DNA from: HGM13233 sp900762805
GTDB lineage: Bacteria > Bacillota > Clostridia > Oscillospirales > Ruminococcaceae
Direction of reading: 5' to 3'
NCBI GenBank assembly: GCA_937993755.1
Contig: CALKMA010000027.1
Coordinates: forward strand, 1 to 18,112
DNA: 18,112 bases
Below the pieces are notes generated by a model. The model saw nothing but the letters and a program-made list of their open reading frames with translations. It did not search any database and was not told where the DNA came from. Of this stretch, positions 1 through 5,664 are shown piece after piece. The translations under genes and the position numbers were made by a program. Position 1 is the first letter of the stretch, and the number at the start of each line of letters is the position of its first letter.

Positions 1-47
1 GTCTGCCGGCGCATGAGATGACATTCCAATCGCTGCAGGACAGCCCT

Positions 48-80
48 CTGCCGGGGCGGAAGCTCGCCCCGCCTCGGCAG
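48..80. repeat. GC-rich inverted repeat / hairpin
   Basis: CTGCCGGGGCGG at 48-59 pairs with 69-80 as a 12-bp stem that includes one G-T wobble, with a 9-nt loop. There is no T-run after it, so it is not an intrinsic terminator. No function is assigned. The stretch 1-95 holds no gene that I can recognise. Confidence 0.4.
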
Positions 81-95
81 GTATATACGCCGCCT

Positions 96-170
96 CTGGC
101 TGACAAGGCCATTGAACGGGGCTGCAGCGTGATCTATGTGGCTTTGAACGGCGCTTATGCGGGATACATT
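96..170 (+). pseudogene. Remnant of a heavy-metal P-type ATPase
   Basis: Read in the frame of position 96, this stretch encodes LADKAIERGCSVIYVALNGA followed by YAGYI. That resembles the segment of CadA/ZntA/CopA-type P1B ATPases just before the hinge aspartate region, where family members read roughly 'G-x-(S/T)-V-(V/I)-x-V-A-x-(D/N)-G-x-x-A-G-x-I'. The similarity stops abruptly at about 170. The expected hinge and later helices are absent, and a strong terminator starts 10 nt further on. The sequence to the left is not recognisable as ATPase either. The likeliest reading is a roughly 25-codon relic of a deleted metal-transport gene. The call rests on pattern recognition of a short peptide, so chance similarity remains possible. 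Confidence 0.45.
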
Positions 171-179
171 TTAACTGTC

Positions 180-222
180 TTTTGCCCTTTGCGGAGCTGT
201 TTCCGTAAAGGGCAAAATTTTT
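180..222 (+). terminator. Rho-independent terminator
   Basis: A 16-bp stem (180-195 with 202-217, one G-T wobble) has a 6-nt loop and is followed directly by TTTTT at 218-222. It would end plus-strand transcription arriving from the left, consistent with the former end of the operon to which the ATPase relic belonged. Confidence 0.85.
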
Positions 223-269
223 CAGCGACCGTAAGGATGAGCATATATGCCTTCATTGCTTACTGCCTC

Positions 270-298
270 TTGATAACACATACCCCTATATGTATAAT
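270..298 (+). promoter_or_regulatory. Sigma-A promoter of a CsoR/CstR-type regulated unit
   Basis: The -35 TTGATA (270-275) and -10 TATAAT (293-298) are separated by 17 bp. The spacer and -10 overlap an imperfect operator-like element at 278-295 (ACATACCCCTATATGTAT), and a perfect operator follows at 301-324. No complete gene now lies immediately downstream. The first full gene is the MerR regulator at 417, and no terminator lies between them, so this promoter could also feed that gene. Confidence 0.75.
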
Positions 299-300
299 AG

Positions 301-324
301 TTCTATACCCATATGGGTATAGAA
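301..324. promoter_or_regulatory. 24-bp perfect palindromic operator, CsoR/CstR-like
   Basis: The half-site TTCTATACCCAT is repeated exactly in inverted orientation, giving an uninterrupted 24-bp palindrome immediately after the -10 box, over the expected transcription start. The core ATACCC-ATAT-GGGTAT resembles operators of the CsoR/RcnR/CstR repressor family, which respond to copper or to persulfide. A weaker copy (278-295) covers the spacer and -10. The family assignment is inference from the motif. No csoR-type gene is present in the window. Confidence 0.6.
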
Positions 325-338
325 AGGAATCTCTGGTC

Positions 339-368
339 ATGGCAAATAAATCGGCAGCTCCCTATTGA
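339..368 (+). pseudogene. Nine-codon ORF stub after the CsoR-type promoter
   Basis: ATG at 339 is preceded by AAAGGA (323-328), and the reading frame is MANKSAAPY followed by TGA at 366-368. The promoter, operator and ribosome binding site are those of a normal gene, but the frame closes after nine codons, and its stop lies inside the -35 box of the next promoter. It is best explained as the 5' end of a deleted gene. A genuine leader peptide is the alternative. Confidence 0.4.
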
Positions 369-395
369 CTCTTACCCTGCGTCATAGTCTATAAT
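365..395 (+). promoter_or_regulatory. MerR-type promoter with 19-bp spacer and dyad operator
   Basis: TTGACT (365-370) and TATAAT (390-395) are separated by 19 bp, the elongated spacing characteristic of promoters activated by MerR-family proteins through DNA distortion. An imperfect dyad fills 367-389 (GACT near its left end, AGTC at its right end, 8 of 11 positions paired). It lies directly in front of the MerR gene at 417, so autoregulation is the natural inference. Confidence 0.8.
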
Positions 396-416
396 GGGTC
401 TCAACGGGAGGCAGAT

Positions 417-1145
417 ATGAAAACAGTCAGTCAAGTCAGCAAGATTTCGGGTGTCAGCGTGCGCGCGCTGCACCACTATGACACGATCGGCCTGCTGCGG
501 CCGACCATGGTCACGCCGGCCGGATACCGGCTGTATGACGATACAGCCTTGGCCCGGCTGCAAGGCATCCTGCTGTTCCGGGAGCTGGAATTCCCTCTCG
601 GCGAGATAAAGCAGATCCTTGACAGCCCCGATTTTGACCGGACGGAGGCGCTGCGGCAGCAGCTGGCCTTGCTGGAGCTGCGGAAAAAGCACATCTGCGG
701 GCTGATCGCCCTTGCCCGTAAATTGATAGAAACAGGAGAAAATACAATGGAATTTACCGCGTTTGATACGACCGAGCTCAGGCGGTATGCCGCCGAGGCG
801 CGGCAGAGGTGGAGCGGCACGACTGCCTATTGCGAATATGAGCAGAAAACGGGCGGACAGCCGCCGGAGGCGCAGCAGTCGGCGGTTGACGGCCTGCTGC
901 GGCAATTTGCCGCCCTGGGAGAGCTAAAGGAGCTGCCGCCGGACAGCCGGCAGGCGCAGGCAGCCATCGCAGCCCTGCAGGATTACATCACCGCCCACTT
1001 TTACACCTGCACCGGGCCGATGCTGAAGGAGCTGGGCCGGCTGTACACCGATGACGACCGCTTCCGTGCCGGTATCGACAAGGCGGGCGGCGACGGCACC
1101 GCTGCCTTTGCCGGCAAGGCCATTGCCGTTTTCTGCGCCGAATAG
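417..1145 (+). CDS. MerR-family transcriptional regulator with TipAS-type ligand-binding domain
   Basis: This 242-aa protein is a DNA-binding activator that probably senses drug-like molecules. Residues 1-70 form the MerR winged helix-turn-helix (VSQVSKISGVSVRALHHYD, then GLLRP and the wing motif GYRLY). Residues 75-108 form the dimerising coiled helix. Residues 111-242 match the TipAS antibiotic-recognition fold, with the spaced motifs RWSGTTAYCEY, LKELGRLYTDDDRF and a closing AIAVFC. Known relatives are TipA of Streptomyces (thiopeptides) and Mta of Bacillus (multidrug efflux activation). The start is set by GGGAGG at 406-411. The promoter in front has the 19-bp spacing expected for autoactivation. 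No efflux or drug-modification gene lies beside it, so its targets are unknown; metal-sensor subfamilies are excluded by the TipAS domain. A terminator follows directly. Confidence 0.9.
   Translation: MKTVSQVSKISGVSVRALHHYDTIGLLRPTMVTPAGYRLYDDTALARLQGILLFRELEFPLGEIKQILDSPDFDRTEALRQQLALLELRKKHICGLIALARKLIETGENTMEFTAFDTTELRRYAAEARQRWSGTTAYCEYEQKTGGQPPEAQQSAVDGLLRQFAALGELKELPPDSRQAQAAIAALQDYITAHFYTCTGPMLKELGRLYTDDDRFRAGIDKAGGDGTAAFAGKAIAVFCAE
734..749 (+). promoter_or_regulatory. Possible internal ribosome binding site and start for a TipAS-like short form
   Basis: AGGAGA at 734-739 lies 7 nt upstream of an in-frame ATG at 747 (Met111), exactly at the boundary between the coiled linker and the TipAS domain. 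Initiation here would give a 132-aa ligand-binding domain without the DNA-binding part. In Streptomyces tipA such a short form is known to be made from an internal start at about the same codon. For this gene it is inference. Confidence 0.5.
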
Positions 1146-1157
1146 CCTTGCCCCGAC

Positions 1158-1196
1158 TGCGGGCCGCCGAATCAAGGCGGCCCGCAATTTGTATTT
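1158..1196 (+). terminator. Rho-independent terminator after the MerR gene
   Basis: TGCGGGCCGCC (1158-1168) pairs perfectly with 1176-1186 across a 7-nt loop and is followed by a T-rich tail (ATTTGTATTT). It lies 13 nt after the MerR stop codon. Confidence 0.8.
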
Positions 1197-1402
1197 CTTC
1201 GCGGCAGGCGGTATGCAGATTGATTGAGCGGGTCATAGGAGCAGCTCATGGCGGCAAAGTGACGTCTGACGGGGGCAATCAATAATTAAGCGCTGTTTTA
1301 CAATGCCGGCCTTGCGGCGATCAGCCGCCCGACGGCGCGGAGGCTCCAGACCTGTAAAAGAGAGCGGGTCAGGGCTTCTGAGGGTTGGCCCACCAAAGAA
1401 AT
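1197..1402. other. Intergenic stretch without a recognisable gene
   Basis: Between the MerR terminator and the Pho box I see no credible coding region. There is a small hairpin near 1312-1326 (GCGGC/GCCGC) and a distant 8-bp inverted pair (ATTGATTG near 1220, CAATCAAT near 1277). An open frame of about 180 codons running from 1303 into the permease gene has no ribosome binding site and no family resemblance. Confidence 0.5.
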
Positions 1403-1441
1403 TTTACGTAGACTTTACAATTGTTTTACGCAAGCTTTACC
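1403..1441 (+). promoter_or_regulatory. Pho box: four TTTAC direct repeats at 11-bp steps
   Basis: TTTAC occurs at 1403, 1414, 1425 and 1436, each start exactly 11 bp after the previous one. This matches the architecture of PhoP/PhoB response-regulator sites, which in Bacillus have TT(A/T/C)ACA-type hexamers with about 5 bp between them, one per helical turn. It sits upstream of a phosphate permease operon, so induction by phosphate starvation is the clear inference. Confidence 0.8.
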
Positions 1442-1481
1442 GCCCGATGCCGTTGGGTGGCTATCCATCTTGGGGGACAGA

Positions 1482-1490
1482 TGGTATAAT
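1482..1490 (+). promoter_or_regulatory. Extended -10 promoter for the phosphate transport operon
   Basis: TGGTATAAT is an extended -10 element (TATAAT at 1485-1490) with no recognisable -35 box at 17 bp, as expected for an activator-dependent promoter. The last Pho repeat lies about 44 bp upstream of the -10, farther than in typical Bacillus cases. A poorer -10 (CTATCC, 1461-1466, also after TGG) would have conventional spacing, so the true start is uncertain. CCATCT (1465-1470) and AGATGG (1479-1484) form an inverted repeat just upstream of the -10. Confidence 0.5.
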
Positions 1491-1657
1491 ATTTCTTGGC
1501 GGAGCCTGTCAAATGACAAATGGCGCGCTGCGGCCCGATAATTTGCCTCTGCGGCGGTACTTTTGCCCATGCACGGCAGATTTTTCATGGATCGGGCATT
1601 TTCAAAAACTGCCGGAAAAATATAAGTGCAGCCAGAATGTAAAACGGGGGACTTTGC

Positions 1658-2710
1658 GTGGATTTTTCATTTCAGTATTTCTGGAGTCAGATGACGGCCA
1701 ACCCGCTGCTGTTCATGGCCGTGGCGCTGACGCTTGGTGTTATTCTCGTCAACGGCTGGACCGACGCGCCCAACGCCATTGCCACCTGCGTGGTGACGCG
1801 CTGTATGTCGGCGCGGGCCGCCATTCTCATGGCCGCCGTCTTTAACTTTCTTGGCGTATTCGTCATGACGATGATCAACTCGACGGTAACGGCGACCATC
1901 ACCAATATGGTCAACTTCGGCAGCAATACGCAGGAGGCCATCGTGGCGCTCAGCGCCGCCCTGTTTGCCATCGTTCTGTGGGCCACGCTCGCGTGGGCCT
2001 TCGGTATCCCGACCAGCGAGAGTCACGCGCTGATCGCCGGCCTGACCGGCGGCGCCATCGCCATCCACGGCAATCTTGACGGCGTCAACGGCGCCGAGTG
2101 GGTCAAGGTGCTTTATGGCCTTGTCATTTCAGTGGTGCTGGGCTTTGGATTAGGCTGGCTGGTCTGCAAGGGCGTTGTGCTGCTCTTCCGGCGGGCCGAT
2201 CGTCAAAAAACCGACGGCTTCTTCCGCTATGCCCAAATCTTCGGCGCCGCCTGTATGAGCTTCATGCACGGTGCGCAGGACGGACAGAAGTTTATGGGCG
2301 TCATCCTGCTGAGCGTTTTTCTTGCCAATGGGCAGACCTCGGTAACCGACTTTCACCTGCCGGTCTGGCTGATGCTGCTCTGTTCGGTCGTTATGGGACT
2401 GGGGACCTCGATCGGCGGCAAAAAGATTATTAAGTCGGTCGGCATGGATATGGTCAAGCTGGAAAAATATCAGGGCTTCTCGGCCGATATCGCCGCTTCC
2501 ATTTCGCTGCTGTTCAGCTCGCTGTTCGGCATCCCCGTTTCCACCACCCATGCAAAGACAACGGCCATCATGGGTGTCGGCGCTGTCAAGCGGCTTTCGG
2601 CTATTGATCTTTCGGTTGCCAAGGACATGGGTCTGACATGGATGCTGACCTTTCCCGGCTGCGGCCTCATAGGGTATCTGATGACCAAGCTGTTTCTGTT
2701 TCTTTTCTGA
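1658..2710 (+). CDS. PiT-family inorganic phosphate permease
   Basis: This 350-aa integral membrane protein is probably a cation-coupled transporter that brings inorganic phosphate into the cell. Residues 33-45 carry the family's N-terminal signature as GWTDAPNAIATCV. The internally duplicated second signature appears at about 293-299 (PVSTTHA), and a third conserved block reads SFMHGAQDGQKFMGV. Hydrophobic helices fill most of the rest, for example around residues 18-32, 55-75 and 95-115, ending in FLFLF. The start is GTG with GGGGGA 7 nt upstream; family alignment of the residues before the first signature favours it over the next ATG at 1691. The partner gene follows after 42 nt, and the promoter region carries a Pho box. 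Sulfate permeases of the same superfamily are a less likely alternative, given the DUF47 neighbour and the Pho box. Confidence 0.93.
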   Translation: MDFSFQYFWSQMTANPLLFMAVALTLGVILVNGWTDAPNAIATCVVTRCMSARAAILMAAVFNFLGVFVMTMINSTVTATITNMVNFGSNTQEAIVALSAALFAIVLWATLAWAFGIPTSESHALIAGLTGGAIAIHGNLDGVNGAEWVKVLYGLVISVVLGFGLGWLVCKGVVLLFRRADRQKTDGFFRYAQIFGAACMSFMHGAQDGQKFMGVILLSVFLANGQTSVTDFHLPVWLMLLCSVVMGLGTSIGGKKIIKSVGMDMVKLEKYQGFSADIAASISLLFSSLFGIPVSTTHAKTTAIMGVGAVKRLSAIDLSVAKDMGLTWMLTFPGCGLIGYLMTKLFLFLF

Positions 2711-2752
2711 AGCGGCGGTCATGCAAAACATAGAATGAGAGGGTAAACTATC

Positions 2753-3376
2753 ATGGCAAACAAAGCAGATGCATTCTTTTTTGAAAATCTCGCCGCTGCG
2801 GCCGAGTATTCCTACCAGACGGCGACCTATCTTGTCCGCTGCCTGTCGGAATATGATCCCGAAAACATCAACATGATGCTTGTCACCATGCATGAGTACG
2901 AGCATTCAGGCGATACCAAAAAGCATGAAATGTCAGCAGCACTGGCCAAGGCCTTTGTAACACCCATCGAGCGGGAGGATCTGGCGCTCATCAGCCAGAA
3001 TATCGATGATGTTACCGACGGCATCGAGGAGATCCTGCAGCGCTTTTACATGTACCGTCTGCCGGCGGTCACGCCGGAGGCGCTGCGGCTGGCCAACAAA
3101 CTGGTCGAAAGCTGCGATCTGATGCGCGCCATCTGCGGTGAGTTCCACAATTTTAAGCGGCCGGGCCGTCTGCACGAGCTGGTGATCGAGATCAACCGAG
3201 TCGAGGAGGAATGCGACGCTCTCTACATGGACGCCTTTCGCGGCACCAGCGAGCAGTTTGCCGACCCGCTGGAGGTGGTGGCCTGGCGCGATATCTATAC
3301 CAGCATGGAAAATTGCGCCGATGCCTGTGAGCATGTTGGCGACAGTGTTGATTTGGTCGTCATGAAAAACAACTGA
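2753..3376 (+). CDS. DUF47 / PhoU-like accessory protein of the phosphate permease
   Basis: This 207-aa soluble, mostly helical protein belongs to the DUF47 (PF01865) family, distant relatives of PhoU. Acidic motifs suited to binding metal clusters recur: EYEHSGDTKKHE near residues 45-56, EREDLALISQNIDDVTDGIEE near 75-95, and DACEHVGDSVD near the C-terminus. There is no signal peptide. Genes of this family are very often found next to pit-type permeases, and the product is thought to modulate the transporter. Here it starts 42 nt after the permease stop, with GAGAGGG (2737-2743) as ribosome binding site, so the two form one operon under the upstream Pho box. The length is normal for the family. 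Confidence 0.92.
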   Translation: MANKADAFFFENLAAAAEYSYQTATYLVRCLSEYDPENINMMLVTMHEYEHSGDTKKHEMSAALAKAFVTPIEREDLALISQNIDDVTDGIEEILQRFYMYRLPAVTPEALRLANKLVESCDLMRAICGEFHNFKRPGRLHELVIEINRVEEECDALYMDAFRGTSEQFADPLEVVAWRDIYTSMENCADACEHVGDSVDLVVMKNN

Positions 3377-3385
3377 CATACAGAG

Positions 3386-3430
3386 CCCGGCGAAGGCCGC
3401 CGCTGTCAGGCGCGGGTCTACCTTTTCTTA
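3386..3430 (+). terminator. Weak terminator-like structure after the phosphate operon
   Basis: CCCG/CG at 3386-3392 can pair with 3411-3416 across a large loop, followed by a pyrimidine-rich stretch ending in TTTT. The stem is short and bulged. The much better terminator at 3544-3581 may be the effective one. Confidence 0.3.
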
Positions 3431-3447
3431 TTGCGGCTGCTTATTAT

Positions 3448-3478
3448 TTGATAACTACAATTTACTAACTATATAGTT
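3448..3478 (+). promoter_or_regulatory. Promoter with palindromic operator-like -10 region
   Basis: TTGATA (3448-3453) and TATAGT (3472-3477) have an 18-bp spacer. The -10 box is embedded in the perfect 12-bp palindrome AACTATATAGTT (3467-3478), which looks like a repressor site. A transcript from here would start near 3484 and meet the terminator at 3544-3581. Confidence 0.55.
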
Positions 3479-3483
3479 GGAGT

Positions 3484-3581
3484 TCTCCGCGTATATATAT
3501 ACGGATGAGGACTGACAGCAAGAATAAACTGTCACATAACGCGAAAGCTCCCGCATGGCCGACACCATGCGGGAGCTTTTT
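3484..3581 (+). ncRNA. Candidate small RNA (or scar of a deleted gene)
   Basis: A promoter (3448-3477) and a perfect intrinsic terminator (3544-3581) delimit a transcript of roughly 98 nt without a credible ORF. Three stems are visible: TCCG/CGGA around an AT-repeat (3486-3505), TGACAG/CTGTCA (3513-3518 with 3529-3534, 10-nt loop), and the terminator hairpin. No known RNA family is recognised. The same layout could arise if a repressor-controlled gene had been deleted, leaving its promoter and terminator. Confidence 0.4.
3544..3581 (+). terminator. Strong Rho-independent terminator
   Basis: A perfect 15-bp stem (3544-3558 with 3565-3579) has a 6-nt loop and is followed by TTTTT (3577-3581). 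The AAAGCTCCC/GGGAGCTTT base of the stem is the same as in the terminator after rpoC, which suggests a common terminator style in this genome. Confidence 0.88.
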
Positions 3582-3970
3582 GACTGTTCATTTTCGATTG
3601 TTATAGGGGTCTTGTTGCCGAAAAGCCAGAGATCGCGCGGAGCTTGTAAAAAAGCAGGAGCCGCCCGAAAAAGCCGCGCGGAAGGGCATGTTCGGCTGCT
3701 ATCCTATGAGATCCGCAGAAAGAGGGCGGTTTCCAAGCTCCGAAGGTCTGAAAAGGGAAAGTGTTTCAAGCAGGGCGCCGGCGCCTCGGCTTATTCAAAA
3801 AACAGAGGATGCTGCTCCCAAATCATAAGTTGTGTTTGCATGAAATATGATCGGGAGCCGGGCTGAATGCTTTGGTATGGCCGGCCCGGCCGATGCTTTA
3901 TCGGGCGCCGGCTTCAGGGCAGCCGTGCGAATGTCCGCGCGCGGCTATCGGTCTTGTCGGTGTCAGACGG
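3582..3970. other. Intergenic stretch without a recognisable gene
   Basis: I find no convincing gene here. An open frame of 103 codons (3555-3866) starts inside the terminator stem, lacks a ribosome binding site and resembles nothing. Structure is present: GCTCCC..ATCATA (3814-3827) pairs with TATGAT.GGGAGC (3846-3858) around an 18-nt loop, GGCGCCGGCGCC near 3776 is a 12-bp palindrome, and CCGAT/ATCGG pair near 3890-3905. The region lies downstream of the minus-strand operon ending at 3971. None of these stems has an adjacent T-run on the minus strand, so no clear terminator is called. Confidence 0.5.
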
Positions 3971-4609
3971 TCACGCCTGTCTGCGGCGGATGGGATGCCT
4001 TATGACGGTCCTCCATTGGGACGGATCCACCCGTCGGGCATCGGACAGATAGATCTCATGATGGAGGCGGGTGTCGGAGAAATCGTTTTCATAGCCATTT
4101 TCAGCCAGATAGGCGTCCATCAGAGCCACACTGGCCGGTTCGTCGTCAAAGGGGCCGACGTGCAGCAGCTGGACGCAAAGCCCTTCCTCGATCGATAGAA
4201 ATTCAACGGCGGAATAATCCTGCTTTTTCTTTCGGGCGGCCTCGGCCACAGCCCATGCAAAGTCGGCCTCGGTCACAAAGTCGGGCAGCCGAATGACCGA
4301 TATCCAATGAAAGGTCTCCTTGCGGGTGGGGTCAAAGCCGGCCACGCCGGGCTGCCGCCAAAAGCCCTCCAGTGGCGGCACCACATAGTCGAAATATCCC
4401 TCGATGCGATGGTCGCTCTTTTTACTCATCTTGATGGTGAAAGCAACGCCGTAAAGCAGACCGATAGCAGCCTTATAAGCGCCGCCCTCCTGATTGGGGT
4501 CTCCCTCGCCGCGCACGGCGAGATATTGAAAGCGGGGGACGGTCACGATAGCCGGCCGCGCCTTGGGAAGATAAAATTCCCTGTATTCTTTTTTGTAGTC
4601 AAAGGCCAT
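3971..4609 (-). CDS. GyrI-like small-molecule-binding domain protein
   Basis: This 212-aa cytoplasmic protein consists essentially of one GyrI-like domain (PF06445, related to the ligand-binding half of BmrR and Rob). Recognisable blocks are YLAVRGEGDPNQEGGAYK (29-46), GLLYGVAFTIKMS (50-62), YFDYVVPPLEGFW (72-84), FHWISVIRLPDF (100-111) and HHEIYLSD (183-190). W102 and E185 sit where, as I recall, stand-alone GyrI-like proteins have residues needed for hydrolysing cyclopropane-containing toxins; that activity is known for some relatives and is only a possibility here. There is no DNA-binding domain, so it is not a classical regulator. The ATG at 4609 has AAAGGGA 6 nt upstream; an open extension of 22 codons upstream lacks family similarity. 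It lies 22 nt after the DUF4097 gene and is probably cotranscribed with it. Confidence 0.88.
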   Translation of the reverse strand: MAFDYKKEYREFYLPKARPAIVTVPRFQYLAVRGEGDPNQEGGAYKAAIGLLYGVAFTIKMSKKSDHRIEGYFDYVVPPLEGFWRQPGVAGFDPTRKETFHWISVIRLPDFVTEADFAWAVAEAARKKKQDYSAVEFLSIEEGLCVQLLHVGPFDDEPASVALMDAYLAENGYENDFSDTRLHHEIYLSDARRVDPSQWRTVIRHPIRRRQA

Positions 4610-4631
4610 GGCATTTCCCTTTCGTGCTGTG

Positions 4632-5516
4632 CTAAGACAGCTCCATGATGTGAACGCTGCCCGAAACGGTGTCAAAGGTAAATCGGGCCTCGCCGCTGCC
4701 GCTGATATAGGTGCCGCCGTTCTGTGTCACGGCAAAGCCGCTGGTGAAGCCGCCGCTGACGGTGTCGAGCACCGCCGTAAAGGAGGCGCCGGCCGGCAGA
4801 CGCAGCAGAACCGAGCCGGAGGTCGTGTCGGCTGTGCAGACGGCAGGGACGGCTGCAAGCGACAGCTCCATATTGCCGCTGACGCTGTTCAGCTCAAGCG
4901 TCCTGACGTCAGCGATGCGCGCGTCAACGTTCCCGGAAACGGTCGATATCTCCATCTCACCGACCTGTTCGGCTGCGGCGCTGATGCGGCCGGAGACACT
5001 TTCGAGCTTGAGCTTGCGCGTGTACCCCGTCTGCGTTATCTCAATGGGGCCGGACACCGATTCGATATCGAGCTCTTCGGCGGCAAGGCCAGCCGCCTCA
5101 AAGGAAGCCGATACCAGCTCGGCCTCCAGCTCTCCGGCACGGAAGCCCTCCGGCAGCATGACGGTCAGCGACTTCTGCAGACCGTCCAGCTCTCGGCTGT
5201 GGACGCCGGAGGCGGCAAAGCGGATGTACAGCGTGGTATTTTCGAGCCGCCAGTGGACGGAGGTTTCATCGGTCAGCTCGGTGCGGGAGGTTTCCTCGAT
5301 GATAATATCATTCCGGGCATGATAGCCGATGCTGACCGAGCCGGCGATCCATTCGATATCAAAGCTGTCAACAGGCTGGTCGATGGTGGCGGTGCCGGTG
5401 TGGTACTGTCCGGCATTGTCATAATGATAGCCGATGTTGCCTGCAATGCGGCCGCAGCCGCAGCAGGTCAGGGCGGCCAGCACCGGAATGAGCAGAAGTG
5501 TTAGAAGAATTTTCAT
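4632..5516 (-). CDS. Exported DUF4097 beta-helix (putative adhesin-like) protein
   Basis: This 294-aa protein has a basic start (MK), a hydrophobic segment (residues 3-17) and then a cysteine-rich TCCGCG, so it is exported. It may be a lipoprotein, although no cysteine sits in a good lipobox. Residues about 150-290 contain a repeated rung near every 19-20 residues centred on (S/T)-(V/T)-S-G, at 153-156, 173-176, 192-195, 211-214, 231-234, 252-255 and 284-287. This is the right-handed beta-helix pattern of DUF4097 (PF13349), also called putative adhesin. Such proteins often accompany PadR/DUF1700 envelope-stress modules, which are absent here. AAAGGA lies 9 nt before the ATG at 5516; a TTG one codon earlier (5519) is an alternative start. 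It heads an operon with the GyrI-like gene. Confidence 0.85.
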   Translation of the reverse strand: MKILLTLLLIPVLAALTCCGCGRIAGNIGYHYDNAGQYHTGTATIDQPVDSFDIEWIAGSVSIGYHARNDIIIEETSRTELTDETSVHWRLENTTLYIRFAASGVHSRELDGLQKSLTVMLPEGFRAGELEAELVSASFEAAGLAAEELDIESVSGPIEITQTGYTRKLKLESVSGRISAAAEQVGEMEISTVSGNVDARIADVRTLELNSVSGNMELSLAAVPAVCTADTTSGSVLLRLPAGASFTAVLDTVSGGFTSGFAVTQNGGTYISGSGEARFTFDTVSGSVHIMELS

Positions 5517-5583
5517 CAACAGTGTTCCTTTCTGACGTTGAAATGCTTTTTCCGATATATGAGGTGGGGAAAAGCCTGCTACC

Positions 5584-5661
5584 GTGAAGGAGGCGGGGGA
5601 ACGGGCAGGCGCTGACAGCCGAAAATGCTGTGAAGCCGGCCGGCCAACCGCCTCCGCTCAC
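5584..5661 (-). promoter_or_regulatory. Long inverted repeat in the leader of the DUF4097 operon
   Basis: GTGA-A-GGAGGCGG (5584-5596) pairs with 5648-5661 through 12 bp interrupted by a small internal loop. Inside it ACAGC/GCTGT form a smaller hairpin. If transcription starts near 5658 on the minus strand, this structure occupies the first roughly 75 nt of a leader of about 140 nt. No known riboswitch is recognised. Confidence 0.45.
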
Positions 5662-5664
5662 CTA

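Noticed and set aside
18..368. 116-codon frame treated as one gene
   Set aside because: It runs through a strong terminator, a promoter and a palindromic operator. Only the 96-170 part resembles a protein family.
3505..3606. 33-codon frame from ATG near 3505 through the terminator
   Set aside because: It has no Shine-Dalgarno, and the frame crosses the terminator hairpin, so it is unlikely to be translated.
3582..3810. Possible riboswitch or tRNA in the gap after the sRNA candidate
   Set aside because: No cloverleaf, T-loop or known aptamer core could be traced; only short GC stems were found.
3555..3866. 103-codon plus-strand frame after the phosphate operon
   Set aside because: It starts inside a terminator stem, has no ribosome binding site and resembles nothing.
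4608..5504. Plus-strand open frame opposite the DUF4097 gene
   Set aside because: The minus-strand frame has a signal peptide, an SD and regular SVSG repeats; the plus-strand frame is compositionally biased and unrecognisable.
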